Positions 11,201-23,300 of a stretch of 64,000 bases of DNA are shown here, in pieces. Location: NCBI GenBank assembly GCA_000328365.1, contig KB307198.1, positions 260,531 through 324,530 of the forward strand, read 5' to 3'. The translations under genes and the position numbers were made by a program. Source of the stretch: Capitella teleta (Eukaryota > Annelida > Polychaeta > Capitellidae). Under the pieces are notes generated by a model. The model made no database searches, was not told where the DNA came from, and was given only the letters and a program-made list of their open reading frames with translations. The stretch's first letter is position 1, and every line of letters starts with the position of its first letter.

Positions 11201-14200
11201 ATGTTCATAGGGTTCCCACCATTCACTGTGGTGGATACATTGTGCTCGCAAAGCACTTCCCCGTGGCGTTTATCCGGCTGTTGCTATTTCAACAAATTTT
11301 ACAATTGGGGAGCAAATCGAGATGTCCTTGCATGAGCAGAACGTCAGTTTGAAACCGCTATTACCTGTGCATAAAGTGATTCCAATGAGTCAGAGTTTGT
11401 GAAAAATGTCGAACTGTATAGATAGTGCATTGAAACATATGCATTGCACCTCTAAGGCATCATCATGCTAGTTGTTATCTATGTAAGTTATCTACTATAG
11501 TCTCAGCGGATGTTCATTTGAGATAACGCAACACACGAAGACAGCAAGTTCATTCATTCTGCGATTGTGGAGATAGTGAGATAGTACCATGAATTTGCGA
11601 TCCTCGGAATCAAACTATTCAAGTTCTTTGAAAAACGTCATATGCGAAGGCTTGTCATGCTATTAACACAGGTGACTGTCACGTTTGATCAGATGATATG
11701 ATGCTTAAATTCAGAGATTGTTTTGTGCCAAACTGTGGGGGATCCGAATCAGTTTGAGTGATCAGAAAAACGCATAGGGCATAATAATTATAACTGTAGA
11801 ACAAAGAATGATAGATAGAATTGCTAAGACGGAAAGAGGAGCCACGAAAATTGCAGCAATCCGTTTAGGTTGAGTACTTGGTATTATTCCATGTGTTTTC
11901 GTGCAAATGGAGCCCAACACTCACGATGCACTTGCTTCAACGCCGTGGCATCTGAATAGAGAGTTGGTTGTGAATATTGAATACAGCTCAAGTCTGCTTG
12001 TCAAGCGGGTGCTAAGAAGACGACTGAAAGCAACCCGAAAAGTATTAATAACAAAACACTTTTATTGCGAATGCTTTCAGTCAATACTTGAAAAAGATTT
12101 GCATTTTTTTCTAGCCTAAGAAAACGCAAGGAAATATCTTGATACAATGCGCTAAAATTTTCGCTCCTCAGCCTCAATAATTCATCAGACTACAACCAAG
12201 TGGACCAATCACGAACCCTCGACTCTGACACGTGACCCAAGTTGAGTATTTCGTCATTTCCTTTCGTTGCATGTGCTTCCTGTATTGGCATTGTTAGCCA
12301 TTCATGATTGACGGATTCAGCAATTCATAACTTTATAAAAGAGAAACAAAAATTACTTTGCATAAAATGGATGGAGATTTATGAGCGAATCTGGCACCAT
12401 TGATATCACCATGGTTATGGTCTTTATATAGCTCGATATACATGTACTGAAATAAGCCCCGGGCTGTGGTCAGTAAGGTTATATTTAGAGCTGAGCCTGG
12501 TGGCAACCGAGCTGACCAGTGGTCATCAGGTGTTGTGTTCAGTGGCGCCCTGGGTGGCTTCCGCGCCGTGAGAAACCTCGCGGACAGCCGGTGATATATG
12601 TATGCAACCGGCCGTGTCCATTCAAGCACCCTGTCTTGATTGAATTCACTTCGGCCACCCCGATCCATCATAATGCATTGGTCAAGAGAGCGTGGTCAAT
12701 CTATTGAGCATGAGCTGAATGTTACTATCTGCTCATCTATATGCGCTGGGCATTGTGGAGAGTCCGATTACAGGGTTACAATGCTTTTTGGATGAGATCA
12801 TCCTTCGTAAGAGTCGTTTCCCTCTCCTATTTCTCTCGTGTTACTCACTGACCACTAGCGTCCAGAAGCATAACAATATAACCACAGAATTATACCTTCT
12901 TTCATCACCTTATACAAACTATTTCTCATCCTGTCAGAAATCTCGCCTGTGTGCGAAGGAATCAGATTATACTAGCGGTTCCACCTCCCGTAGAATTTTA
13001 TTAGCTGACCCATGTGAAAACCCTAAAAAATCATTGCATAATATAATAACACCTGTAAAGTCCCGTACAAGTCTTCACACGGACTTCAAAGGCCATAGAT
13101 CAAGGCTCACCTTCCACGCATGATTCCCCAGTGGTGTCCCATGCGGGCTTGGGTCTGCATGCGATGCGTTCATTTCCCAGGGATCACAGATCCCTGCCTT
13201 CCTTTAATGAACCCTCATCCTACCTTGGACTGAATGAGAAGTGAAAGAGAGCGAGATCTTTGAAATAGAAACCTTTTCATTTGCTTTGTAAACTGATCAA
13301 GACGCGTGCGTGCATTGTCGAAGGTGCGTCTGCATGTATTTGTTAACACTATTGTTGCGTTGCACGATGAAAACTTCAAACGTCGCTTGCATATTTGAGC
13401 GCAATAAACACTGGCTGGTGCACGGGTCACGTGATCAAACACGTGCTCGCGCCTTCAAGAGCTGCAGTCGCAAAGGACGCAACAAGTGCCGCCGCTAAAT
13501 TGGCTTCCGATCACGTACTCCACACAATACAAGCTCTTATTTCCCTTGAAGAAATTCGCCGTCAAATACGCCCAACAATCGCAAAGAGCTTCGCGTTTCA
13601 GCGCCGTGTTCATTTAAAACTTCAAACTCGATCACTGCGTCTCTAATCGTCTAAAGATTTGTAATCGCGCTTTTGACTTCTCTTCAAGGAGTGACTTCAG
13701 ATCCGTTGTCAATCGACACCGTGCGTGGCGTACTACAGGCAGTAAATAGCTAATTTGTACCTGCATGTATGTGATACATTAACTAGCTATATTGATATTA
13801 ATTTCCAATGTACAATTGCGTGGGAAAACACAGAATGCAAAATGCTTTGGCTGAGAGTATGCATAATGAAATTCACATGCATATAGGGCGGTTCTCCTCT
13901 CCCTCCAGCTGATAGATCGATATTTGAAAATTCCATTCCATTTTTATTCTCCTATTCAAATAATAACAAAAGTTCTATGCATGCAGGCAGTCTTTAAATG
14001 ATGCGCTTAAGACATCTTTCTACTATCTAACTTTATGATGGTAGATTGCACAAACACACAAACTTGTTTTTATGAACCATAGGATCTTAATTAATTGACG
14101 CTTGACCTCGTGTGAGGGCCCATTAATTTGAAGCAGAACCCGAAACAGACAATGATTTTTTCTCTTCTCTATTGTGTCACAGAAAAACAATTTGTACTTT

Positions 14201-17200
14201 TTTGTGCCAATGGTTCTAAATGACACAAAGAAACCTGTCACATAAAAGGCCTCACACACCGTAAGACCTGTCCTTATAGGTAATTGCATTAATTCACCAG
14301 TTTACCTTTTTATATTTCTTGAATTAGTCAGATTCAATTTGATTTAATTGTCGAATAAAACTCAAGCTGTATAGGTGAGCCATTAAAACCTCGACTCCTA
14401 CGGGTTCCTCAGAATGCAAAGACCTGTATACCACAATAATTTAAATACGTTTATGACCATCGTACATCACTTCTGTAACGTTCTCTTGTAGTATATACAT
14501 GCTAACTCGAGGTCTACACTACCAGGAGTCTTCAGCTGGTGACTATTACTTGTGGTTCACCGAAGAAACACGATTCTGAGTGAATAAGAAGCTGGTTGCA
14601 AACCCCAATAACGTCGTTAAACATGTGTTTCAACCTTTTTTCAAAGTCGTTTATGGTCCGAAAATGACAGTTCCTGTTGGCTAACATCGTATTCTCATAT
14701 TCCTTACTTCCCCGATTCTCAGAAAAAAGTATTAGAACTTTAGATTCGCATTATTCATTAGTTAACCACAAAGATAGCATTTCAGAATCAGTTTAACGAA
14801 AGGTTAAAGTGTTTTCTTTGAAGTTTACGTGTGGCTTAAGCCTAATTCGAGCTCATATAATTATGGTACGACAGATCTATTTGATCAAGGGTTGCAGCGA
14901 TGTTGTGTGTATCTCTGTGATTGTTTAACCATGTGATGTCAGTCCTCTGCAGATCATAATTACTTCATGACTTAAATAAAAAGTCTTTGATCTCATGGTA
15001 TTCCTCAATAAACTTTATTCTCAATAAACTCTCGTGAACTTGTCTTTGAAAAGCTTTCAATCACAAGTGCGTGCCAATGCAGAACACATTCGTGTGCTAA
15101 GAGACGAAATTTCTTTCACCAAATCGGAGGTAATTTCACTAAAAGATATCAAAAAAGTTCAACTCATAAACGCATAAAGTGATTTTTTTTTCTATCTTCT
15201 CGACCGGCCATTGTGCAAAGTTTTTTATCATTGAACTCTGCGAGTTATATGTGTGAGGATGCAATCCTCTCCCGCAAGGAACTTGTCATTAGGTTAAACA
15301 TTTCGTAGTCCTGGTTTAACATGATTTTTTTTTTTTTTCATTTGAAAATTGCGAAAAAGGATCATCGCCTGCTTTCATCTCATGCTAATACCATTCAAAA
15401 ATATGTCCAGTTAATAATTTTAATACTCTTAATATTTCAATACAATTCGTTAAACTATTCAGTCAGCGTTGATCGCACGAGTTATGAACTTGTTCAAGCC
15501 AGTCAAAGGCTTTGCTGAGATCTAAAAGGTATCCCGAAATTCCGTAGCAATCTTGCTGCGGCTCCACGTCAATCAAAACACGATGATTGCTGGGTATTAA
15601 AGCTTAGAATCTTGGTGTTTGTCATGAAGCATGTTGCAAACTGACGTCATCATAACACGTGACGCCCACTTGCAACTAGGTCTTTGACTTTTGCTCAAAA
15701 GAAATCGGCGCAATAAACACGGTCTTTGTCCGTCGTCGCTCTGCACAAAGCTCGTCGGCGCCCGTTCCTTTAATCTTGCCCGTTTATGCTGTCTGTAATC
15801 ACACGCATTCGCAGCCTGAATTCCTCATAAAAAGTCTCTTAACTTCTGCAGATTGCTTGTAATTACACAGTGCATGCAATCACATCGCGACATTCAAATC
15901 GTGACTGCATGCTACTGAGTCTCAACCCGGTGACTTTAGTGTGGCATACGATTATAGATAATAATATATACACCGTGTATGCACGCACCAAGCAGTTCCC
16001 ACGACTAAACCTTTCAAAAACATCATAATTTGACATCATTATGTGGTGTTTATGGCTTTCTTTTGTCGTTATTAACAACATCGAAGATGAATCTGTTGAG
16101 TATAGGCTTCGCTTGATCCAATATGTAAAATCCATCAGTAGTTGAAAAAATGATTTATGTTATTTATAGATCTGAATTACACATACCACATTTCAGGTGC
16201 GTTTATATGCATCCACTTTGGAACGCAAACATTCTTATTCTATAAAGTACTGTAAAATTAATGCATACAATAATACTAGTAATGTGGTTCATCCCGAATA
16301 AAAGAAAGTAGAGAGAAGATGTAATTTATTCAGGGACCCAGTTTCTATTCACTTGTGTTTATTTTTTTAAATGTTCATATGAAAAAGATAAACACGTAGG
16401 AATAGTTGAATCATTGTGATTCCCTGGGTGACCAGTGAGGGTCTTTTTACGTAGAACTCAATAACAGAACGACATAACCTCTCTTACGCAATTACCAACC
16501 ACGGAGACACAACCTTAAGAAAGACATTTCTTTAGAGACCACCACACCCTCTGCCCACCTCACTAACCACAGTCGCGCTTAATTAAGCAATATTTCTCGG
16601 CGATTGGCCGTCTTAAATCGCGTTTTTCGCTCGCCTTGTGGTTGAAATGAATCTAAGGGTAGCTGAAAGCCTTTTCACTTTCCTCCTCGTAAATCGTAAT
16701 TCGCTTCACTTCGTCAATGCTTGAAGTAAGCCAAGTATTGATTCAGCCTTCGTGTCTCTCAGGGATCCTCTAGAAACCCTACAAGGATGATCAAGTGAGG
16801 TTACAAGGACTCACATTACACCTTGCTGTTGAAATCGTGTCGAGTCATGAAAACGAAACGCTCGGTTTATCGCACGATTCTCCCACATTGGCGTTTCGCG
16901 TGAGGCGTCGTAGGAGTCGTTTTCACTGTCAATGTCAGCACTGCTTTGTGAATTACTGGCGTTTATTAAATCCATCTATGCTATTTCACCCGTTTGTGTA
17001 GTTAGCAACTTCAGCAGCAATTCGGTAATCGAGACCCTTTGAATTCCACGTTGCCATCGTCTCCGCTTGAGAATGCAGGGCCTGCAATCATGTCTCTCGC
17101 GCTATCTAACAATAGTTGATCTTAAAAAAGTTGCAAAACATAGGAAGCGTTTGGTTTTACGAAGAGGGCATTGAGATCACCCTCACAATTATATGACAAC

Positions 17201-18395
17201 CCATCAAGTTCTGTTTTTGCACCAAGTACGAGTAAAGGAGAGTTAGCTGAGTTGCATAAATCGCAGAACAGCGCGGACAGGAGGAGTGGCAGACAGCCAT
17301 GTGGCGTGAAATACCTGTTGCTCCGTCCCATCCCACCCACCGACCATAAATCTATTTCTAAGCAGCCCCATTGCAAGGCGACCACATATGCTTCGTTCAA
17401 TCGTCGTCACTTGAGGACCGCATGCTTCGAGGGCGCAGATGAGAGAAGCCCTCGAAATGACGGCGGGAAGCAGCCTCCCTCTTGCCACGCCCACCGCATC
17501 ATGCGCCCATCAAAGCATTCGAGCCTAATGAGCAATGCCATTAATTAACCATTTAGGCCACAAAAGACTTTCTCTTTCTATTAGCATTGTGATAATGAGG
17601 TTTTTTTTTTCTGTATAACCCGCAAATTTCACGGTTTCTGGGTCTCTCGATCTGTTCTTGCGATTAGCGATCAAACTGTCATCAAGCAAATTGACTTGGT
17701 TCTAAGTAAAACTCCAAAGGTGATTTGCTTAAAGAATTAATCCCCAATTTGCGATTCCTCGCATGCCCCCCCTCCCTTCCCTTTCGTCTTACGATGCGTG
17801 AAAATGGCCATGATATATGTTATGAAGGCGAAAAGCTTGGCCATTATCACTCATCGCAGCGCGTATTGTGGGTATTATATACATTCAGCTTTCTCCTGAA
17901 TGAGTTTCCCACGGTGTGAGTTGAGGTAAAGCTATGGACGCCGCAACAGGTAACGATGAATACTAGTAGGCCTATCTGAAAGGGGATGCCTGGTAGCATG
18001 AAGAAAGACGTAAGGTACTTGAAGCACAGGTCGCCGAATTGTATGAGTATTGTGACCATGTCTTCGACTGCAGGTGCTGCCGTCAAGCGATTCATTCCAA
18101 CACGCTTGAATCTGAACCCTTCCATAAAACACTCTTAAACCGCTCTTAAAGTTCTTCCTCGTCGCTGGAACTACAGTAAGCCTAAACCATATATGTGGCG
18201 AAATTATCTGGACCTCTTTGGTGTCCGGCATCGTACTACATCAGCCTTAACCTTGGGGTCATGTGTATTTACCGCTGTTGGTGTGCAAATATTTTTGTAC
18301 ATGTACATATTCTTGGGCTATTTGATTATTTTGTCGTTGATAATTTTTCCCTTTCAATTACGTAGATAGAAAATATGTATATATAATTATCACAG
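11201..18395. other. Intergenic DNA between FIG4 and PRDM13, no gene seen
   Basis: AT-rich sequence without a recognisable exon. It includes TCACGTGA at about 13427-13434, a CRE plus CACGTG cluster (15642-15661), a TAGGCCTA palindrome (17967-17974) and a GC-richer block at about 17200-17500. It lies downstream of the PRDM13 3' end and could hold PRDM13 enhancers. Confidence 0.45.
15642..15661. promoter_or_regulatory. CRE palindrome next to a CACGTG E-box
   Basis: TGACGTCA (15642-15649) is followed after six bases by CACGTG (15656-15661), so a bZIP site and a bHLH-Zip site sit close together. The same pairing recurs at 51019-51054. Function is inferred from motif identity only. Confidence 0.35.
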
Positions 18396-18769
18396 CAAAA
18401 TTATTTTAAAATAAATGTATCCATTTATTCAGCATTCAATACAGTGAAAATGAACACAAATCTGCTTATCTTATGTACAAGAAAAAAAAGGCACATTGGA
18501 ATGCAAACATCCGTCAATTCATTCATATTACTATTCAAACATACAAAATGATTGAACACTGGAAAAATAATCGAACACAAACAACAACAAAATGCCAATC
18601 GTGAAGTCTCCTAAATCCTAACTGATGGAAGGCACAATTTCAGTTCATTCGTCAATTCAAGTGACGGATCGGTGTAATTGAGTAAACTAAATGTTCGACA
18701 TCTATAATATAGGAACCACATACAGCTCAAGATGACTAGAGAGATGAAGCAGAAGAGAGTCATTCATCA
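18395..18769 (-). terminator. PRDM13: PRDM13 3' UTR with poly(A) signal
   Basis: Downstream of the PRDM13 stop the minus strand runs about 340 bases to a canonical AATAAA (18429 down to 18424). The motif TGTA lies upstream and a U-rich stretch (ATTTATTTTAAA) follows. Cleavage would be expected roughly 10-30 bases past the signal. This is the first AATAAA after the stop that I found. Confidence 0.6.
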
Positions 18770-21700
18770 CTAGACGTCAACCTGAATCTCTTGGTTGTCA
18801 TCTCCGAATGACCCATCCAAAGCATCCGGATCGGAGATGTCGGACAGAGCAGTTGGAGAACCCTCTTCTTCTTCGCCGATGAAAGTCTTGACGCCGTCAC
18901 TCTCGCTGCCAGGGCTCTCATTCGGATGCCTCGACCTGATATGCCGCTCCAGGTCTCGTCTTCTAACTAAGACTTTGCCACAGTGAGGGCAACGGTACGG
19001 GGTGGCACCTTCGGCATGAAGACGAATGTGCTTGTTGAGGTTGCTTGGATCTCCGAATGGCCGCTGGCATACTTTGCACTTCAGAGGTTTGTAGCCGGTG
19101 TGTGTTCTCAGGTGGATTTTGAGCCCGTATTTGCGAGAATACAGTTTACCACAGTAGATACACATGTGTCCCTTTGCAGACTTGCTGCTGTATAATGATT
19201 TGGGCAGCAGATCCAAGGGTTCTCCCTCTTTATCGGAGGGCATCGGGAAGTTGAATCGACCCATTGGGACCTGTGAAGGCGAAGGGGCGTCCTCGTTGTG
19301 TGGTTGACGAGGTGGACTTCTGCTGCACGGGACACTGCTAGGGCTTGGACCCTCTCTTGACGCATTCACCGGAAGAGCGAAGGGAAGACCGGGGACGTAC
19401 ATCGAGCTGGGAGGCAAAGCAGGGGAGGGCATGTTGGTTGGGGTGCGGTTACAGCAGTATGGAAGGCCGCCGTACAGACTCCCGTATAGCGCCATAGCAT
19501 TGTATTGGGTCATGGCTTGAACCTTGTCTAAGTAGGACTGGAAGAGCAGAGGATGGTATTGGCTGAAGGCGGTTGCCGAGTGCAAAAGATTGTGACCAAG
19601 ATTTGGGATTCTGGGCATGATGCGCTCCGGGCTCTTGCTGCCAGGGCGCAGCAGGTTTTCTTTCTCCGAAGATTCCTTGCTGCTGGGGCTGGGGTTGCTT
19701 CCCTGTGGTGAAGGGTCATCGCGTCGCCGGCACTCTGGGGACAGCTGCTGGTGTGGACGGAAGGCGCTGGTCACCTCTGCGTGCTGCAAGTGCCGGGGAC
19801 CCGAGGGTCGATCGGGAGAGACGCCCCCTTTGGCGTGGGGTGGGGAGGTGAGTCCGGCGAGACTTGCTGCTTCAAAATTGGGTGGTGAGATCCGCGAAGC
19901 ACTAGAGCAGTGGTAGTGCATGTGTGACTTGAGAGTGTTTGGGAAGCGGAACGTCTTAAGGCATCGGTTACAAGTGTAGTCAGAGTCACCTGCAATGAAA
20001 TCAAGCAATCAGAATATGAACTGTGTGCATAAGAATGTCGGGCGTTTGAACGACGAGTGTCTTGTCTACATGGCTACTAGAGCTAAGCCAACTGTCAAGG
20101 GACCGCTTAAAGGGTGAAGAGCTAATCCGATCGAGTGGCGGTCACCAAACAGCTCAAGTGAGATGGATTCATTGCTACCAAGGGCGAGAGACAACACTGG
20201 TTGGTATTCGACCATATCCTGCGATATGAGGCACCCTTTCTGCGTATATACATTTAGTGTTGCGAGTAAATTGATTCAAGTCTCGCAATGGTGAATGCGT
20301 GTCAGGTGGTGTACACTGAGTAATAAAATCAAAGGACGTTCCATTTAAGGCAATTTGTATTGTATGGGCGATTCACCGAAGGCGCTAACCGCTGTCGTTG
20401 AGATATCTCATGGATGGAAAACGAGTGAGGAAGTTGACACTTCCGAAACTCGAACTAGCCCCGAAGAATAGCCAGTGAGGGCGGTTAACAAAGCGTCGAT
20501 CAGCAAAGCAATCACTCGCTCGTTACGTCAACATAAGGACTCGTTAATGATAATTAGCGTTTTATGAGGAAACCGTGAATGGCGTATTGCCTCACCTCGG
20601 ATGTTTGCTGGGCTTAGAACAGGTATGCCGCACTGCCGTGCCAGTTCGTCGCAGTACCAAACGAAAAGCTCCTCGCCACGTGTGATCTCTCGGAGGCATC
20701 GGAACACCATTTGACCTCTGGAGTCTTTGCTGACCTCCACGTTCTGCTCATGTCGGTCGCGAGCGGCCCGGATGTAGGGCATCCAGCTAAGGGTCTTGGC
20801 AGGGTCGTGCTCACAGTGAAGAGTTCCGTTGGAGTATGTGACCTGCAATAAAACGCTGAGTTGAAAAAGTGCACCGAAGTAGAGAGATGCTTGCGCCGTC
20901 TCTATCCATCATGGCGACATGTTGTGATTATTATTACATTTCAGTCTGATTAGATTGGCGTGCTGCTTATTCAAGGTGATTTTGAATTCTGTTTCAGAGT
21001 TCTGTCGCTTTGATTGAAGGCAAAAGAGACACCAGGCAAAGGCTTTCGTCGTAACAGCCTTTGAGCCACCCTCGAACGAAAGAAAAATCTCACTTCAACC
21101 CCACAATAGCTTAAAATTGCATTTGCTACAAAAATATGATATGTTTGCATACTTTGATTAATTACATGCTGTACCGTTTATGGGTGAATGTCTCGTCATT
21201 TGCTTTCGATTTTAGCAGCGCCGCCAGGGGTCTAGTGCTACACATAGTCCAGCTCGGACTAAAACTCTTGTATCACATACTGTGACCCAGGAAAGTCATT
21301 TTCACTTCACATGAATCGCATACCAAACTCAAACATATCGTATAGGCAATGCTAATAGATATGCACAAGGGGCCTTGTGAGACTGGTGTGAATGAAAGCA
21401 TCAGTTTTTGTAGACGCCTCAATCCTTCAACATATTGGCTTTTGGCTCCTCCGTGTAACCACGTTTTCCTTCTCGCGAACTTGAATTAAGATTTGTTTGA
21501 GATGAAGTCACATATATAACCTGGCCACCCGGAATCTCAGCTTTATATAAGTTGACATAATTTATGCTTTCAACTTTTATGCGTTGTGAAGTTTTGATAT
21601 CTATGAGATGCACATGTTTCTGTGTATATTATTGATCTATTGCGTGGTAAGATATTCGCAATTGATGTTCACTACATACGACTAGCACAGAGCTTTCAAC

Positions 21701-22897
21701 GATGAAAAGGTTTTCCCTATTTTAGTATTTTTAAATGTGAATTAATGGCTAGGTTCAATGTTCCAAGCAGGTGGAACTATGCCGTGCATTAACTATGAAT
21801 GCATATCGCACGCAGACAGAGATAGTACCTCAGCGTCTGCGCCACCAGAATATTCCCACAATTAGGCAGTTCTTTGCTTGAGTTTAATTCCTGCGATAAA
21901 TCACAGAGAAACATAAACGTGAAGGGATGCCCCTTCAACCTGCGAAGCTAGACATCACTCTGAGCAGTTCCTCGACCGCGGATGATACGTTACGAACCCC
22001 TTGTCACACACACAATGGCACGGGTAATTGATGTCCCAGCCTGGCAATGAGCCCAAGAAACCTCTGCTATTTTCACCTCTTTCTCAAGCTCTACTGCTTC
22101 TTCGTTTTCCCACACATATAAAACACACAAAATGACAAAAAAAGAACCCCAAAACAAAGCTATAATGATGGCTCAGTTAACTCACGGTGTAATTAAATGA
22201 TAGCATAAACTGGTATATGCACAACACACACTAATTTTCTGTGAAATTGAGATGAAAAGTGTGCATCTGAGGCAATCCTATTAGTTTCATCTATTGTACT
22301 CGGATGCATAATAAGTTGTGGTCAAAGGCTGTGGTCAGGTAACAAAACGTCATCCACCTGGCGCATATGACTGGTGACAGTGCTCAGAAGACTGGGATTG
22401 CGTAATTAATTCAGGCATCATGCTGATCGTCACCGCGGCTATAATTAGAGAGCTTATTTATCTATGTAATAAGCAACCCCCTGTACACACAACATGCGCA
22501 TAAACAGAAGTTAATTTACCATAATTAATGACTTATTCATTCATATATGCGCATAATGAATTTCTCATTTTTGGATTATTTTCCTCTTCCTCTCATAACG
22601 ATAACTCACCTGCAAAGCAAACTGCGTTTCCCTTGAGTCAGTGCAATGAATTGCAAACGCGAAGTCAGCGCCTCGTCTGCCCAGGATGAAGTGCTCTGGG
22701 AAAGGACCAAAAGTGAGATCCCTGGGTAGAGTGCTGCCTGCTCTGACAGTCATTGCCGATGGAGCAGGAGGCATTTGCATTTGCGGTGCTGGCATCGGGG
22801 AGTTGAAAGGGCTTGACGGAGCTGACGATGCCTCTCTTGGTATCCGGGGAGCCTCGTGGAGTCGTCCCCCTAAGGGAGAAGGTCTTCCAATAAGCAT
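18770..22897 (-). CDS. PRDM13: PRDM13, PR domain zinc-finger transcription factor (3 exons, complete)
   Basis: Sequence-specific nuclear regulator, best known in vertebrates for specifying inhibitory neurons in dorsal neural tube and retina downstream of bHLH factors. Exons on the minus strand, in gene order: 22610-22897, 20596-20842, 18770-19989. All junctions are GT-AG and join in frame to 584 residues. The PR domain spans roughly residues 60-166 (PYIRAARDRHEQN, GEELFVWYC). An isolated C2H2 finger follows at about 183-205 (YTCNRCLKTF, then His pairs). A Pro/Ser-rich linker follows, then three tandem C2H2 fingers at about 452-534. These are almost identical to human PRDM13 (CGKLYSRKYGLKIH, RPFGDPSNLNKHIRLHAEG, CGKVLVRRRDLERH). 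The acidic C-terminal tail is also shared with human. PLDLL at about 436-440 resembles a CtBP-binding motif. The start ATG follows an in-frame TAG and a TATA promoter lies about 110 bases upstream. Orthology is very secure. Confidence 0.97.
19990..20595 (-). other. PRDM13: PRDM13 intron 2
   Basis: A 606 bp intron bounded by a CGAG|GTGAGG donor and a CATTGCAG acceptor. It interrupts a Gly codon (phase 1) between the PR domain and the first zinc finger. No gene, RNA or repeat was recognised inside. Confidence 0.85.
20843..22609 (-). other. PRDM13: PRDM13 intron 1
   Basis: A 1767 bp phase 0 intron with TTTGCAG|GTGAGT donor and TTTTATTGCAG acceptor that splits the PR domain in two. It is AT-rich with no nested gene recognised. 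Confidence 0.85.
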
Positions 22898-23003
22898 GGT
22901 TACAAATGTCTAAGTTTTTTCTTGGTGAACTTCAGGTATAAGACTGGTTTAGCAAGTCACCAGCTTGGGGAGCAGGACTGTCCCAGTCGAGAGTGAGGTG
23001 CCT

Positions 23004-23012
23004 CCTTTTATA
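23004..23012 (-). promoter_or_regulatory. PRDM13: PRDM13 TATA box
   Basis: On the minus strand GATATAAAAGGAGG gives a near-consensus TATA box about 107-115 bases upstream of the PRDM13 ATG. Transcription would be expected to start near 22975-22985, leaving a 5' leader of about 80 bases. Confidence 0.6.
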
Positions 23013-23064
23013 TCCAACCGAGTTAGTAAGCCAATCGACTTGGTGTGAACTTGCTTCCTCTGAA

Positions 23065-23092
23065 CAGCTGCACATATACTCAAGTCTTGAGT
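23065..23092 (-). promoter_or_regulatory. Promoter-proximal E-box and ACTCAAG palindrome upstream of PRDM13
   Basis: CAGCTG (23065-23070) is the E-box type preferred by proneural and PTF1A-class bHLH factors. It lies about 53 bases upstream of the TATA box. Beside it is a perfect palindrome ACTCAAG-T-CTTGAGT (23078-23092) with a 1 bp centre. In vertebrates PRDM13 is a bHLH target, so the E-box is a plausible regulatory site; occupancy is inference. Confidence 0.4.
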
Positions 23093-23174
23093 TTGGTTTG
23101 ATGTAATTCCAGGCTTTCTCTTCAATTTATTTTAATATTTGATTTTTCCCTTCGCAGTCGAGTTGCAATCGATT

Positions 23175-23300
23175 TTGATTGGCCAGGGTCGGGCTAGCCG
23201 TAAATGGAGCTCCGCCCCCCGCACGCTTAATGGCCAAACAGGGGCAGAACTGCAGGGGCGGAGTCAGTCGCGATGAAGATGCAGCGGTGGGGGGACGTCG
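23175..23300. promoter_or_regulatory. GC-box and CCAAT-type cluster upstream of PRDM13
   Basis: A GC-rich block holds an inverted CCAAT box (ATTGG, 23178-23182) and two Sp1/KLF-type GC boxes (CCGCCCCCC at 23212-23220 and GGGGCGG at 23255-23261). It sits about 170-290 bases upstream of the PRDM13 TATA box. It may act as an upstream promoter element or as a second start region. Confidence 0.35.

Noticed and set aside
20445-20475. A B-box-like TTCGAGTTTC on the minus strand in PRDM13 intron 2
   Set aside because: No matching A-box at tRNA spacing, and the final invariant C of the B-box is missing.
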